Assembly: GCA_017403955.1 (NCBI GenBank)
Contig: JAFRDH010000007.1
Coordinates: 1-64,000, forward strand
Reading direction: 5' to 3'
DNA: 64,000 bases
Source of the DNA: Mogibacterium sp.
Lineage (GTDB): Bacteria; Bacillota; Clostridia; Peptostreptococcales; Anaerovoracaceae
Below the pieces are notes generated by a model. That model was not told the origin of the DNA, made no database searches, and worked only from the letters and a program-made list of their open reading frames with translations. Both the position numbers and the translations under genes were made by a program. Below are positions 18,587-27,902 of the stretch, in pieces (the first letter of the stretch is position 1; every line of letters begins with the position of its first letter).

Positions 18587-19741
18587 ATGGCAGATAAAAG
18601 GGATTATTATGAGGTCCTCGGAGTTCAGAAGAACGCATCGGATGATGAGATAAAGAAAGCTTTCCGTAAGCTTGCGCTCAAATATCATCCGGACAAGAAC
18701 CCGGGAGATAAGACCGCAGAAGAGAAGTTCAAAGAAGTGAATGAAGCTTATGGGGTTCTCTCAGATCCTGATAAGAAGAGCAAATACGACAGATTCGGTT
18801 TCGCGGGCGTAGACCCTAACTACGGCGCGGGACAGGGCGGCGGCTTCGGAGATTTCGGCGGATTTGGCGGATTTGGCGGAGCAGGCGGCATGAGCTTCGA
18901 CGACATATTCGATATGTTCGGAAGCTTTGGCGGCGGCGGCAGACGTCAGTCCAGACGAAACGGAGCACAGAAGGGAAGAGATCTGCAGAAAACCGTAACG
19001 ATAGATTTCACAGATGCTCTCTTCGGCTGCAGCAAACAGCTCGATATTATGAAAGAAGTCAAGTGTAAGACGTGCGGCGGCAGCGGAGCAAAGGCCGGCA
19101 CCAGCAAGAAGACATGCGACCAGTGCGGCGGCAGCGGACAGATTTCACAGGTAAGCAATACTCCTTTCGGAAGATTCCAGAACATTACTACATGTCCTAA
19201 GTGCGGCGGCACCGGACAAGTCGTCGAGTCGCCGTGCCCGGACTGCAGCGGTACCGGAAGAGTACGCAAAACAGTCAAGATCAAGGTCGATATACCGGCA
19301 GGTGTAGACAATGACAGCATCATCACTCTCAGAGGACAGGGTGAGCCGGGAGTCAACGGAGGACCGGACGGAGATCTTTACATAGTAGTTAATGTCAGAC
19401 CGCACAGCACATTCAAGAGAAGAGGCGATGATCTCTACCTCGATATGCCTATCACATTTGATCAGGCAGCACTCGGTGCCAAAGTTCAGGTACCGGGATT
19501 CGGGGAGGCTTACAGCTATACGATCATGCCGGGTACTCAGACGGGATCATCTTTCCGTCTGAAGGGCAAAGGTGTTCCTAATGTAAGAACGGGCAAGAAG
19601 GGTGACCTTTATGTCAAGGTAATTGTCGAAGTTCCGACCAAACTCTCGAGGAAAGAAAAGAAGGCTATCGAGGAAATGGCTGCCAAACTCGGGCAGGATG
19701 TATATCCGAAGAAAGCAAAATTCGACAAGCTCAAGTTCTAA
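18587..19741 (+). CDS. dnaJ: Hsp40 co-chaperone
   Basis: DnaJ, 384 residues. A J domain (residues 5-70, with HPD in KYHPDKNPG) stimulates DnaK ATPase. A Gly/Phe-rich stretch (about 80-115) follows, then four zinc-binding CxxCxGxG-type repeats (from CKTCGGSG to CPDCSGTG), then the C-terminal beta domains. Last gene of the heat-shock operon; a clear terminator lies 50 bases downstream. Confidence 0.97.
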   Translation: MADKRDYYEVLGVQKNASDDEIKKAFRKLALKYHPDKNPGDKTAEEKFKEVNEAYGVLSDPDKKSKYDRFGFAGVDPNYGAGQGGGFGDFGGFGGFGGAGGMSFDDIFDMFGSFGGGGRRQSRRNGAQKGRDLQKTVTIDFTDALFGCSKQLDIMKEVKCKTCGGSGAKAGTSKKTCDQCGGSGQISQVSNTPFGRFQNITTCPKCGGTGQVVESPCPDCSGTGRVRKTVKIKVDIPAGVDNDSIITLRGQGEPGVNGGPDGDLYIVVNVRPHSTFKRRGDDLYLDMPITFDQAALGAKVQVPGFGEAYSYTIMPGTQTGSSFRLKGKGVPNVRTGKKGDLYVKVIVEVPTKLSRKEKKAIEEMAAKLGQDVYPKKAKFDKLKF

Positions 19742-19790
19742 TGTGCATGGGCGGACACGCCGGACCGGTATAGCCGCATAAAGAAAGTAT

Positions 19791-19837
19791 GGCGCATCGC
19801 ATGACGGATCGGAATATCCGTTTACGATGCGCCTTTT
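19791..19837 (+). terminator. Intrinsic terminator between dnaJ and lon
   Basis: A GGCGCATCG arm (19791-19799) pairs with 19825-19833 and encloses a second stem (19804-19809 with 19816-19821), followed by TTTTGTT. It ends 22 bases before the lon start, leaving no room for a lon promoter downstream of it. Confidence 0.88.
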
Positions 19838-19859
19838 GTTAAAGGGGAGGACCTGTAAG

Positions 19860-22151
19860 ATGATAGTTATTCCTGTATATAATATGATACTTGCGCCGTA
19901 TGCCTCAGCATATTTCGGCATGGACCAGATCAGGCGGAGCGCAGGTGATAAAGGCATTGTGGCCGGCGAAAGGGTCGTGCTCATCGTCGCGAAAGAAAAC
20001 CAGAATTTCAAGGATATGACTTCGGAGAGCTTCTATCCTATCGGAATATCCGGGACGATCTCGGAGATCAACAACCAGGGATATGTAGTTATCCGGACAG
20101 AATACCGTGTCGATATTGAGAATATAGAGATCCATTTCGATCACACGATCGGACTCTCAATGTCCAGGAGAAATGACCTTGACGATCTTAAGCCGGCAGT
20201 TGAAACGGAAAAACTCAAAAATCTCAAGCAGGAGATGCGAGATTTTGCCGCAGGTTTCGAGTGGGGAGACTCGATCGAATACTGGCTGACACAGATCGAT
20301 TCGATCGGTATGGCCGGATGCGCGATGTCACCTTGGCTTGAGGTAGAAAATGAGAAAAGATATGAGATCCTCGCGGAAGACAGCAATCTCAGGAGAGCTG
20401 AAATGATCGAGGAGATCCTGTATGATTTCCTCGAAGTCGGAAGGATCACCAACGAGGCTGTGACTTCTCAGCAGAAGGAGCATCAGAAGATGTACCGTGA
20501 GCAGGCAATCAAGAGACAGATGGAGCATCTCCAGAGGGAACTTGATGAGATGCATCCGGAGAATGTCACAGATGTACGCAGATTCGAGCAGAAGATTGCT
20601 GAATCGGGCATGAATGAGACAGCCCGCAAGGAAGCTGAGAAAGTTCTGAACCGTCTGAAACAAGAAGGAAATCAGAGCGCAGAGGCCGGACTTTTGTATG
20701 ACTATCTGGATTTTGTGACCGGCTTGTCATGGAAGAAAGAAGAATCTCATCATATCGACCTTGAAGAGGCGCGCAAGATCCTCGATGAGGACCACTACGG
20801 ACTTTCAAAGGTCAAAGACAGAATCATCCAGCAGATCGCAGTGATGAATCTCAAGAAACAGCAGTCGGGATCGATCCTTCTTTTTGTCGGAGCACCGGGC
20901 ACAGGCAAAACAAGTATCGGAAAGTCGATAGCGAGAGCGCTCGGCAGAGAATATGTGAGAGTAAGCCTCGGCGGCGTCCATGATGAATCGGACATCCGCG
21001 GTCACAGGAGGACTTACATAGGAGCTATGCCGGGACGTATCATGGACGGCATCAGCAAGAGCGGAGTGTCGAATCCGGTAATGGTACTCGATGAGGTAGA
21101 CAAGCTTTCGGCATCATATCACGGAAGCCCTGCCAGTGCACTTCTCGAAGTGCTCGACCCTGAGCAGAACAATACTTTTACCGACCATTACATGAATGTT
21201 CCGTATGACCTTTCAGATGTACTTTTCATCTGCACGGCCAATACGACTGATACAATACCTGAACCACTGCTGAATCGTATGGAAGTGATACAGTTCAGCG
21301 GATATACACCAATTGAGAAACTTCACATAGCCAAGAGACATCTTGTCCCGAAGTCAATGGAGAGCATGGGAATCGAGAGCGACCGGATGATAGTCGAAGA
21401 TGAAGCGCTTGAGACTATCATCTCGGATTACACTATGGAAGCAGGAGTAAGAGGACTTCGCAAGATTATCGATACTCTTTGCAGGATATTCGCTGTTAAA
21501 GTATCTTCACATCCGGACGAAAATTTCGTTGTTACTGCGGAAGCTGTCAGAGAAGAACTTGAGGCAAGACCGATCCAGCACAACAAGATCCTGCCTGCAC
21601 CTAAGGCGGGCGTAGTCACTGGCCTCGCATGGACACCTGTCGGCGGAGAGATTCTCTATATAGAGACGATGTTCACAAGAGGGAAGGGCGAGCTCATCAT
21701 TACCGGGCAGCTCGGCGATGTTATGAAAGAATCCGCGCGGATCGCAGTGAGCCTCGTGAAGACGCTTTTCCCTGAATCCGAAGCGAAATTCAGAGATAAT
21801 GACCTTCACATACATGTCCCTGCAGGCGCAGTCCCGAAAGACGGCCCGTCAGCAGGTATCGCTCTTACGAGTGCTATAGCATCGCTTGTTACCGGCAAAA
21901 TCGTTGATACTCATATCGCGATGACCGGAGAAGTCGCATTGCGCGGAGCAGTAACTCCGATCGGAGGACTGCCTGAAAAGCTGATGGCTGCGGAGCGTGC
22001 AGGTATCACAAGAGTGTTCATTCCTGAAGAGAACATGTTTGATCTCAAAGATGTGGCAGAAGAAGTCAGGAATAAAATCGAGATCACACCGGTATCTGCT
22101 GTGACGGATGTGCTCAGAGAAACAGGAGTACTCAATCTGGTAGCGGTTTAA
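19860..22151 (+). CDS. lon: ATP-dependent protease Lon
   Basis: Lon, 763 residues, a cytoplasmic AAA+ serine protease. The N-terminal substrate domain covers about 1-200, then Walker A GAPGTGKT and Walker B VMVLDEVDK. The protease domain has the Ser-Lys dyad with Ser664 in PKDGPSAGIA, and the lysine follows in TPIGGLPEKLMAAERAG. I place the start at the ATG at 19860, 9 bases after an AGGGGAGGA site; the open frame begins earlier, inside the terminator hairpin. It lies next to the dnaK operon but is separated by the terminator, so heat control may depend on read-through. Confidence 0.95.
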   Translation: MIVIPVYNMILAPYASAYFGMDQIRRSAGDKGIVAGERVVLIVAKENQNFKDMTSESFYPIGISGTISEINNQGYVVIRTEYRVDIENIEIHFDHTIGLSMSRRNDLDDLKPAVETEKLKNLKQEMRDFAAGFEWGDSIEYWLTQIDSIGMAGCAMSPWLEVENEKRYEILAEDSNLRRAEMIEEILYDFLEVGRITNEAVTSQQKEHQKMYREQAIKRQMEHLQRELDEMHPENVTDVRRFEQKIAESGMNETARKEAEKVLNRLKQEGNQSAEAGLLYDYLDFVTGLSWKKEESHHIDLEEARKILDEDHYGLSKVKDRIIQQIAVMNLKKQQSGSILLFVGAPGTGKTSIGKSIARALGREYVRVSLGGVHDESDIRGHRRTYIGAMPGRIMDGISKSGVSNPVMVLDEVDKLSASYHGSPASALLEVLDPEQNNTFTDHYMNVPYDLSDVLFICTANTTDTIPEPLLNRMEVIQFSGYTPIEKLHIAKRHLVPKSMESMGIESDRMIVEDEALETIISDYTMEAGVRGLRKIIDTLCRIFAVKVSSHPDENFVVTAEAVREELEARPIQHNKILPAPKAGVVTGLAWTPVGGEILYIETMFTRGKGELIITGQLGDVMKESARIAVSLVKTLFPESEAKFRDNDLHIHVPAGAVPKDGPSAGIALTSAIASLVTGKIVDTHIAMTGEVALRGAVTPIGGLPEKLMAAERAGITRVFIPEENMFDLKDVAEEVRNKIEITPVSAVTDVLRETGVLNLVAV

Positions 22152-22177
22152 GGGTATCTGAGACGAACCTCTTGTGC

Positions 22178-22183
22178 TATAAT
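22178..22183 (+). promoter_or_regulatory. Extended -10 (TGCTATAAT) upstream of the small membrane ORF
   Basis: A consensus TATAAT at 22178-22183 with TG one base upstream. The predicted start site (about 22190) is within a few bases of the ATG at 22192, which would make the mRNA leaderless. No clear -35 is seen. Confidence 0.5.
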
Positions 22184-22191
22184 AACTATGT

Positions 22192-22356
22192 ATGATTATT
22201 TTTAAGATCCTATTGATAATATTGGTGGCATTACCGGTATTCATTTTCGGATCCGCCTTGTTTCTGCAGATCACTGGTTATATACGAAGACTCAATACAC
22301 GTGACAGGAAGAGAGCTGAACGTGAAAATGCAGGAGCGGAAAGGGGACGCCGATGA
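22192..22356 (+). CDS. 54-residue membrane peptide coupled to tmk
   Basis: A short open frame from ATG 22192 to TGA 22356. Residues 2-30 are one strongly hydrophobic segment (starting MIIFKILLIILVALPVF). The remaining 24 residues are highly basic and polar (RDRKRAEREN), the layout of a single-pass membrane peptide with a cytoplasmic tail. Its stop overlaps the tmk ATG by four bases. No ribosome site precedes it, but an extended -10 lies 9 bases upstream. I do not recognise a family; the overlap and amino-acid pattern argue for a real gene. Confidence 0.55.
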   Translation: MIIFKILLIILVALPVFIFGSALFLQITGYIRRLNTRDRKRAERENAGAERGRR

Positions 22357-22982
22357 AAAGAGGCCTTTTCATAACACTTGAGGGCGGAGACGGAGCAGGT
22401 AAATCCACGCAGATAGATAACATCACAAGGTTCTTCGAGGAGAAGGGCCTTGTTGTCGTGCATACCAGAGAGCCGGGCGGCACACAGATCGGAGAGAAGC
22501 TCCGTGCAATTCTTCTTGACAAGAACAATACGGAAATGTCGCCTGTCACTGAGATGATGATATACGCTTCTTCGCGTGCACAGCATGTCAGAGAGAAGAT
22601 AATCCCTGCACTTGAAAGAGGCGAGATCGTTATATGTGACAGGTTCGTTGATTCTTCTATTGCTTATCAGGCATACGGAAGAGGTCTTGGAGATATGGTC
22701 GCTGAGGTCAACAAACATGCTACAGGCGGACTTTCTCCGGATATTACATTCTGGATGGATATCGATCCGGCAGCCGGAAGGGCAAGGGCATCCAGAGCAG
22801 GTGACCTTGACAGGCTCGAGCTTGAAAAGCTGGACTTCCACTACAGAGTCTATGAAGGATATAAGAAGATTGCCGAGAGTGAACCTGAAAGAGTGAAGAG
22901 AATAGATGCATCTGAGACAGTAGATGAGATCCGTGATAAGATCTACGGTCATCTTGATGATCTTCTGGCAAGGATAGACTAA
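22353..22982 (+). CDS. tmk: Thymidylate kinase
   Basis: 209 residues. dTMP kinase makes dTDP for DNA synthesis. The P-loop EGGDGAGKST spans residues 10-19, DRF(V)DSS is the dTMP-binding motif, and the LID region SRAGDLDRLE follows. The ATG overlaps the stop of the small membrane ORF and has AAAGGGG upstream. The stop directly abuts the holB start, with no spacing. Confidence 0.97.
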   Translation: MKRGLFITLEGGDGAGKSTQIDNITRFFEEKGLVVVHTREPGGTQIGEKLRAILLDKNNTEMSPVTEMMIYASSRAQHVREKIIPALERGEIVICDRFVDSSIAYQAYGRGLGDMVAEVNKHATGGLSPDITFWMDIDPAAGRARASRAGDLDRLELEKLDFHYRVYEGYKKIAESEPERVKRIDASETVDEIRDKIYGHLDDLLARID

Positions 22983-23834
22983 ATGCGCGAACTGAACAGA
23001 CTGATCACGAATATCACAGACGGAACAAGGGCGGCTCATGCATTTATAGTTGAAGGAAGAGCCGGTGAAGGCCGGAGCGCATTTGTTACATCACTGGCTA
23101 TGGGTCTGGAGTGCACTTCCCCTGAACCGGATAGCCGTCCATGCGGGCAGTGCCCTTCATGCAGACAGGTAGCAGCCGGTACAAGCCTTGATGTGGTTCG
23201 TATGAGTAAGAGTACCGGGCAGAGCAAGAATGCCAGAGCGACTTACAAAGTAAGCGATGCTTCGGAATTCATAGAACGTCTCGGTATGGGCGCATACGGA
23301 AGGTATCTGATAGGTATCATAGATGATGCTGATACCATGAGTGAGGTTATCCAGAATAAACTCCTCAAGACACTGGAAGAACCGGGCAGAAATACTATCC
23401 TGCTTCTTGCGGCCGCTAACAGGGACAATCTCCTCAGCACCGTAAGATCAAGATGCAGTGAGATCAGACTGGCTGATTATTCGGAAGATGTCAATGATCT
23501 GGCGCCTGAAGATCCGGGTGTTTCTGAAGCAAGGATCAAAACTTTTACAGAGATCGCCTCGATGTTTGAGGACCGCAAATGCAGATTCCATGAGTTCAGA
23601 GCGGCGGTCGACAAGCACATCAAGAGCCGCGAGGAAGCTTATCTGCTCCTCGATCTGCTGGAAGATGAGCTCAGACAGAAGCTCATGGACCCTGCCAATT
23701 CCGGATCACCGGAGATGCTTCAGAAGGCTGCAGGGCACATAGAGGCAGCATCTGTAGCAAGAATGGATATACGAAGAGAATTATCATACAACAAAGCATT
23801 GAAAAGGCTCTATCTGGAAATCAGACAGAATTGA
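22983..23834 (+). CDS. holB: DNA polymerase III delta-prime subunit
   Basis: 283 residues, clamp-loader subunit. A zinc module (Cys44, Cys54, Cys57, Cys60) and the arginine-finger SRC motif (VRSRCSEIRL) are present. The P-loop position reads GRAGEGRS (25-32), with Arg where a working Walker A has Lys, so this subunit probably does not hydrolyse ATP. The tmk-holB-ricT order is widely conserved in Firmicutes. It begins at the base after the tmk stop. Confidence 0.92.
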   Translation: MRELNRLITNITDGTRAAHAFIVEGRAGEGRSAFVTSLAMGLECTSPEPDSRPCGQCPSCRQVAAGTSLDVVRMSKSTGQSKNARATYKVSDASEFIERLGMGAYGRYLIGIIDDADTMSEVIQNKLLKTLEEPGRNTILLLAAANRDNLLSTVRSRCSEIRLADYSEDVNDLAPEDPGVSEARIKTFTEIASMFEDRKCRFHEFRAAVDKHIKSREEAYLLLDLLEDELRQKLMDPANSGSPEMLQKAAGHIEAASVARMDIRRELSYNKALKRLYLEIRQN

Positions 23835-23866
23835 GCTGACACATAATAACAGGAGGATCATTATAC

Positions 23867-24793
23867 ATGGTAGAAATCGTTGGTGTCGGATTCATGAAAT
23901 CCGGTAAAACATATTATTTCGATCCTGCCGGCAAAACATTTGAACTCGGAGATATGGTTATCGTTGAGACTGCAAGGGGGCTTGAACTTGCACATATCCT
24001 GATAGCCAACAAAGAGATCGACGAAGAAGAGCTTGTAGCGCCTCTCAAGCCTGTAGAGCGCAAGGCTACTGACGAAGATCTCAGGAAATACAAAGAGAAT
24101 CTGGGGAAAAGGGACGGCGCAATGAAAGTATGCGCTGAGAAGATCGCCAAGCATGGGCTTGAAATGAAGCTGATCGATGTGGAATTCATGATCGATGGCT
24201 CCAAGATAGTTTTCTATTTCTCAGCTGACGGCAGAGTCGACTTCAGAGAGCTGGCAAAAGACCTCGCCGGTCATTTCCATAACAGGATCGAGCTCAGGCA
24301 GATCGGTGTAAGAGATGAAGCAAAAATGCTCGGCGGGATCGGGATCTGCGGAAGACCGCTTTGCTGCAGCAAGTGGCTCCATGACTTCCAGCCGGTATCG
24401 ATCAAAATGGCAAAGCAACAGAACCTTTCGCTGAACCCTACCAAGATATCGGGAACATGCGGAAGACTTATGTGCTGCCTGAATTTTGAAGATAAGACAT
24501 ATAAAGAACTCCGCAAGGGAATGCCTAAGGACAATGAGAGAGTCGATACACCTGATGGCCTTGCGAAAGTCGTTAATGTCGATTATTTCAACGGCAGGAT
24601 CAACACACGGGGAATAGAGATCGACCCTGAGACGGGCGAAGAAATTTTCGCTCAGGAGATCAAGTCCTACAGCAAGGAAGAAATCAAGCGCAGGAAGGGC
24701 AAGGATAAGAAGGCCGGCCGCGATGATGATGTTGAAGATATCGTAGATGATGCAGAACTCCGTGAGCTTGAAGAGCTGATGAGAGAATTCTGA
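23867..24793 (+). CDS. ricT: PSP1-domain protein, RicT/YaaT type
   Basis: 308 residues with the PSP1 C-terminal domain and the conserved cysteine cluster (GICGRPLCCSKW, CGRLMCCLNFE). In Bacillus subtilis RicT (YaaT) forms a complex with RicA and RicF that carries Fe-S clusters and aids RNase Y-dependent mRNA maturation and development. The C-terminus has an added Lys/Arg then acidic tail. A strong AGGAGG site precedes the ATG. Confidence 0.9.
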   Translation: MVEIVGVGFMKSGKTYYFDPAGKTFELGDMVIVETARGLELAHILIANKEIDEEELVAPLKPVERKATDEDLRKYKENLGKRDGAMKVCAEKIAKHGLEMKLIDVEFMIDGSKIVFYFSADGRVDFRELAKDLAGHFHNRIELRQIGVRDEAKMLGGIGICGRPLCCSKWLHDFQPVSIKMAKQQNLSLNPTKISGTCGRLMCCLNFEDKTYKELRKGMPKDNERVDTPDGLAKVVNVDYFNGRINTRGIEIDPETGEEIFAQEIKSYSKEEIKRRKGKDKKAGRDDDVEDIVDDAELRELEELMREF

Positions 24794-24811
24794 TAGGGGA
24801 CATTCAGTTTG

Positions 24812-25615
24812 ATGCTCAGAGACAAGGCAAAAGACAAAAAACAGAATATCGTAAGAGTCGATGAGACCGGATTCGGGAACATCAAAGTCATTCAGAGACC
24901 GGATTTCGGATACGGCGTCGACTCGGTTCTTATTGCCGCTTTCGCAGCAGGGGAGACAGGGGCAAAGCCGTTGAGGCGCGACTCGAAGGTCGCTGACCTC
25001 GGATCCGGAGGGGGCGCGATAGCGTTTATCATTGCTCATAAAGTACCTACATGCAAAGTCGTAGGCATCGAGAAGCGAAAAGATGCTTTTGACAGATCCT
25101 GCGAAGCATGCAAACTTAACGGTCTCGAGGACAGGGTGTCTTTTAACAACAGCGATATCCTCGACATAGATGGCAAACATGACTTTGACGCAGTCGTTTC
25201 GAATCCTCCTTTCTTCAGAAGGACTGCCGGAGTATCGACAGGAGGCTCGGTAAGACTCGAATCAGATGACCGCTACGTTGCAAGGCATGAGACGACCGCA
25301 GACATAAGAGATTTTGTGAGAGTTGCGTCCTCTATGCTGATGAGGGACGGGAGCTTATATCTTGTCCACCGCCCAGACAGGCTTGTAGATATCCTCACTG
25401 CCATGAGATCAGAAGGGGTGGAGCCGAAAGCTCTTCAGATGGTTATCCCATCGCCCGGAAAGCCTGCCAACATAGTCCTGATACATGGGATCAAGGACGC
25501 AAAACCCGAACTGAAGATACTTCCGGAACTTGCAGTTTACACCACAGACGGCAAATACACAGAACAAATACTCAAGATCTACGAGCGAAACAAAAAACAA
25601 AAACCCAAGAGGTAA
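24812..25615 (+). CDS. trmN6: tRNA1(Val) adenine-37 N6-methyltransferase family protein
   Basis: 267 residues from the ATG at 24812; a TTG just before it at 24809 is an alternative start with slightly better spacing to the AGGGGA site. SAM-dependent fold with motif I VADLGSGGGAI and the N6-adenine catalytic motif VSNPPFF. The family methylates A37 of tRNA-Val. It closes the tmk-holB-ricT group, and this neighbour is common in Firmicutes. A hairpin terminator follows. Confidence 0.88.
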   Translation: MLRDKAKDKKQNIVRVDETGFGNIKVIQRPDFGYGVDSVLIAAFAAGETGAKPLRRDSKVADLGSGGGAIAFIIAHKVPTCKVVGIEKRKDAFDRSCEACKLNGLEDRVSFNNSDILDIDGKHDFDAVVSNPPFFRRTAGVSTGGSVRLESDDRYVARHETTADIRDFVRVASSMLMRDGSLYLVHRPDRLVDILTAMRSEGVEPKALQMVIPSPGKPANIVLIHGIKDAKPELKILPELAVYTTDGKYTEQILKIYERNKKQKPKR

Positions 25616-25629
25616 ACTTATAAATAATT

Positions 25630-25671
25630 AAGCGGTGCCACTTGTCTTCTTGAACAAGGCGCCGCTTCTTT
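25630..25671 (+). terminator. Terminator after trmN6
   Basis: AAGCGGTGCC (25630-25639) pairs with 25658-25667 (ten pairs, one G-T) and is followed by CTTTAT. A TATAAT at 25673-25678 right after it may be the -10 box for the next gene. Confidence 0.75.
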
Positions 25672-25750
25672 ATATAATGATAGTTAACAGATAATGCCCT
25701 GAAATGGTTTTGATACAAACCTGAGAGGAAATCAAAAGGAGAAAGAGTTT

Positions 25751-26026
25751 ATGATTACAGTAAGTGTAAAGGGAGTGCTTATAGGCGTTCTTCTGATTGC
25801 TCTGATCGTTCTGGTAGTGTTCCTGATCGTAATGATCTCAAATGCTACTGATACTATCAAGAAAGCAAACGCAATACTTGACGGAAGCATGTCTGCAGCA
25901 GGAAGCGCCAAGGAGAAAGTAGACAACGTATCTGCAATGGTCAAAGAGAATACAGCTAAGGCAAAGGGCGCAGCTGCGACAGGAGTTAAAATGGCGCAGG
26001 GCATCCTTGAGAAAATACTCAAATAA
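25751..26026 (+). CDS. Small membrane-anchored protein, DUF948-like
   Basis: 91 residues: a long hydrophobic segment (about 8-30), then a polar alpha-helical tail (SNATDTIKKANAILDGSMSAAGSAKEKVDNVS...) with heptad-like spacing. This resembles the short DUF948-type membrane proteins of Firmicutes, whose function is not established. A ribosome site (AAAGGAG) precedes it and a related protein follows 23 bases later. Confidence 0.75.
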   Translation: MITVSVKGVLIGVLLIALIVLVVFLIVMISNATDTIKKANAILDGSMSAAGSAKEKVDNVSAMVKENTAKAKGAAATGVKMAQGILEKILK

Positions 26027-26049
26027 TAACAGGATAAGGAGATAGAGAT

Positions 26050-26610
26050 ATGACTTTGACAGTTAATCAAATTCTGGTGATCTGCCTTATCCTCGTTCTG
26101 ATAGGATTCGTTGTGGTTATGGCGATCATGGCAGTTCATGCGATAGAGCTTATGAAGAAGACCAAGGTCCTTGTCGGAGACGGACAGGAACTCGTGGACA
26201 GCTCTAAGGCCAAGGTAAATGAGGCAGGAGACAAAATCATCAGTGCAGCAACTGCTGTAGTTACTGATACAGCACCTACTATCAAGGCGCTCGGTGCTAC
26301 TGCGGGCGGACTTACAGCATTCAATCTCGTTGGCATGATCGGAAGAGGTCTTGCAAGAAGAGGCGGACTTTTTGCTGCGATGGCTGACGGCAGAGCTCGC
26401 AAGAAAACTCGTAAAGAACTCAAGAAATCCAGAAAACTGGTGAAGAAAATCAACAAGCAGGCCAAGAAAGAGGCGAAAGCAGTAAACAAAGCCAAGAAAA
26501 TCTCAAAGAAGGCCGCTAAGGTTGATAAGAAACTTGCAAAAAAGACTGCAAAGAAAGAAGCTAAGATGGCTCGTAAAGCAGCCAGAAAAGAAAAATCAAG
26601 GAGATCATAA
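26050..26610 (+). CDS. Membrane-anchored protein with lysine-rich histone-H1-like tail
   Basis: 186 residues. A membrane helix at about 7-33 is followed by a helical region like that of the previous protein, a short glycine-rich stretch (about 78-105), then from residue 116 a tail of about 70 residues almost wholly of Lys, Ala and Arg with KK at regular spacing. The tail looks like the DNA- or polyanion-binding tails of histone H1-like bacterial proteins, but here it is joined to a membrane anchor. Its stop abuts the murA ATG with no gap, so the two are surely co-transcribed. Function unknown; a membrane tether for nucleic acid or teichoic acid is speculation. Confidence 0.75.
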   Translation: MTLTVNQILVICLILVLIGFVVVMAIMAVHAIELMKKTKVLVGDGQELVDSSKAKVNEAGDKIISAATAVVTDTAPTIKALGATAGGLTAFNLVGMIGRGLARRGGLFAAMADGRARKKTRKELKKSRKLVKKINKQAKKEAKAVNKAKKISKKAAKVDKKLAKKTAKKEAKMARKAARKEKSRRS

Positions 26611-27885
26611 ATGGCGAAAATTCTCGTCAATAGCAGTGGACCTCTTCATGGAGAGGTCGAAATAAGCGGCGCGAAGAATGCGGTTCTTCCGTTGCTTGCA
26701 GCAACTTTAATGACAGACAAGACGTGCGTCATAGAAGGCGTTCCTGATCTGGCAGATGTTACAGTTATGAAAAAAATGCTCACCAATTACGGAGCCGTTA
26801 TTGATGACAGTGTCAAGGGCGAGCTTCGTGTTACGGTTGGTGAGATCACTTCATGTGAAGGAGATGCTGAGCTCGTTCAGGAAATGAGGGCGTCTATCTT
26901 TACTATGGGCCCGATGCTCGCAAGAGCAGGCAAAGTCATTATGCCAATGCCGGGCGGATGTACGATCGGCAAGAGACCAATAGATCTTCATCTCAAGGGC
27001 TTCAGGGCACTTGGCGCGAAGGTAGTTGAAGATTCAGTGAATGATATAGTCACTGTGACCGCTCCGCCGGAAGGACTTAAAGGAGATGCGATCTATCTTG
27101 ACTTCCCTAGTGTCGGAGCTACAGAGAATATTCTCATGGCAGCTACACTGGCCAAAGGCACAACGATCATTGAGAATGCCGCTAAGGAACCTGAGATCAT
27201 CGATCTTGCCAACCTGCTCAACAAAATGGGAGCCAGGATCAAATACGCCGGTACGGATATGATCAGGATAGAAGGAGTGGAATGCCTTTCAGGCTGTATC
27301 CATGCTGTAATTCCTGACCGTATCGAGACAGGCACATTCATGCTTGCAGCGGCTATCACAAGAGGAGATATTCTGATCAAAAATGCTCTCCCGGGACATG
27401 TAAGGCCAATAATCGCAAAGCTCAAAGAATGTAATGTAGGTGTTGAACTTACAGACGAAGGGATCTATATAGACGCTCGTGACAGAGAACTGATAGCGAC
27501 AGATATCAAGACGCTTCCGTATCCCGGATTCCCGACAGACATCCAGTCACCATTTATGGCCTTTCTTACTACTGTCAAAGGACAGAGCGCAGTCATAGAG
27601 ACCGTATTTGAGAACAGATTCATGCACGTTGTTGAGCTGAATCGAATGGGCGCAGATATTTCTACAGAGAACAGAAAAGCGATCGTTCCGGGCAATAAAC
27701 AGCTGCACGGCGCAAAGGTCAGAGCAACAGATCTGAGAGCAGGTGCTGCGATGGTACTTGCAGGTCTGGTCGCAACCGGTACGACAGAGATAAGCGAGAT
27801 TTATCATATCGAGAGAGGTTATGAGAATTTTGTCGGAAAATTCAAAGGCCTCGGCGCAGACATCATGAAAATCGATAATGATTGA
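26611..27885 (+). CDS. murA: UDP-N-acetylglucosamine 1-carboxyvinyltransferase
   Basis: 424 residues; transfers enolpyruvate from PEP to UDP-GlcNAc, the first committed step of peptidoglycan synthesis. The N-terminal SGAKNAVLPLLAA and the active-site loop PGGCTIGKRPIDLH, with Cys117 (the residue alkylated by fosfomycin), are intact. The ATG follows directly on the stop of the lysine-rich membrane protein gene. Gram-positives often carry two copies (murAA, murAB); which one this is cannot be decided. Confidence 0.96.
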   Translation: MAKILVNSSGPLHGEVEISGAKNAVLPLLAATLMTDKTCVIEGVPDLADVTVMKKMLTNYGAVIDDSVKGELRVTVGEITSCEGDAELVQEMRASIFTMGPMLARAGKVIMPMPGGCTIGKRPIDLHLKGFRALGAKVVEDSVNDIVTVTAPPEGLKGDAIYLDFPSVGATENILMAATLAKGTTIIENAAKEPEIIDLANLLNKMGARIKYAGTDMIRIEGVECLSGCIHAVIPDRIETGTFMLAAAITRGDILIKNALPGHVRPIIAKLKECNVGVELTDEGIYIDARDRELIATDIKTLPYPGFPTDIQSPFMAFLTTVKGQSAVIETVFENRFMHVVELNRMGADISTENRKAIVPGNKQLHGAKVRATDLRAGAAMVLAGLVATGTTEISEIYHIERGYENFVGKFKGLGADIMKIDND

Positions 27886-27902
27886 TGTAGAAGGAGGACG
27901 GC

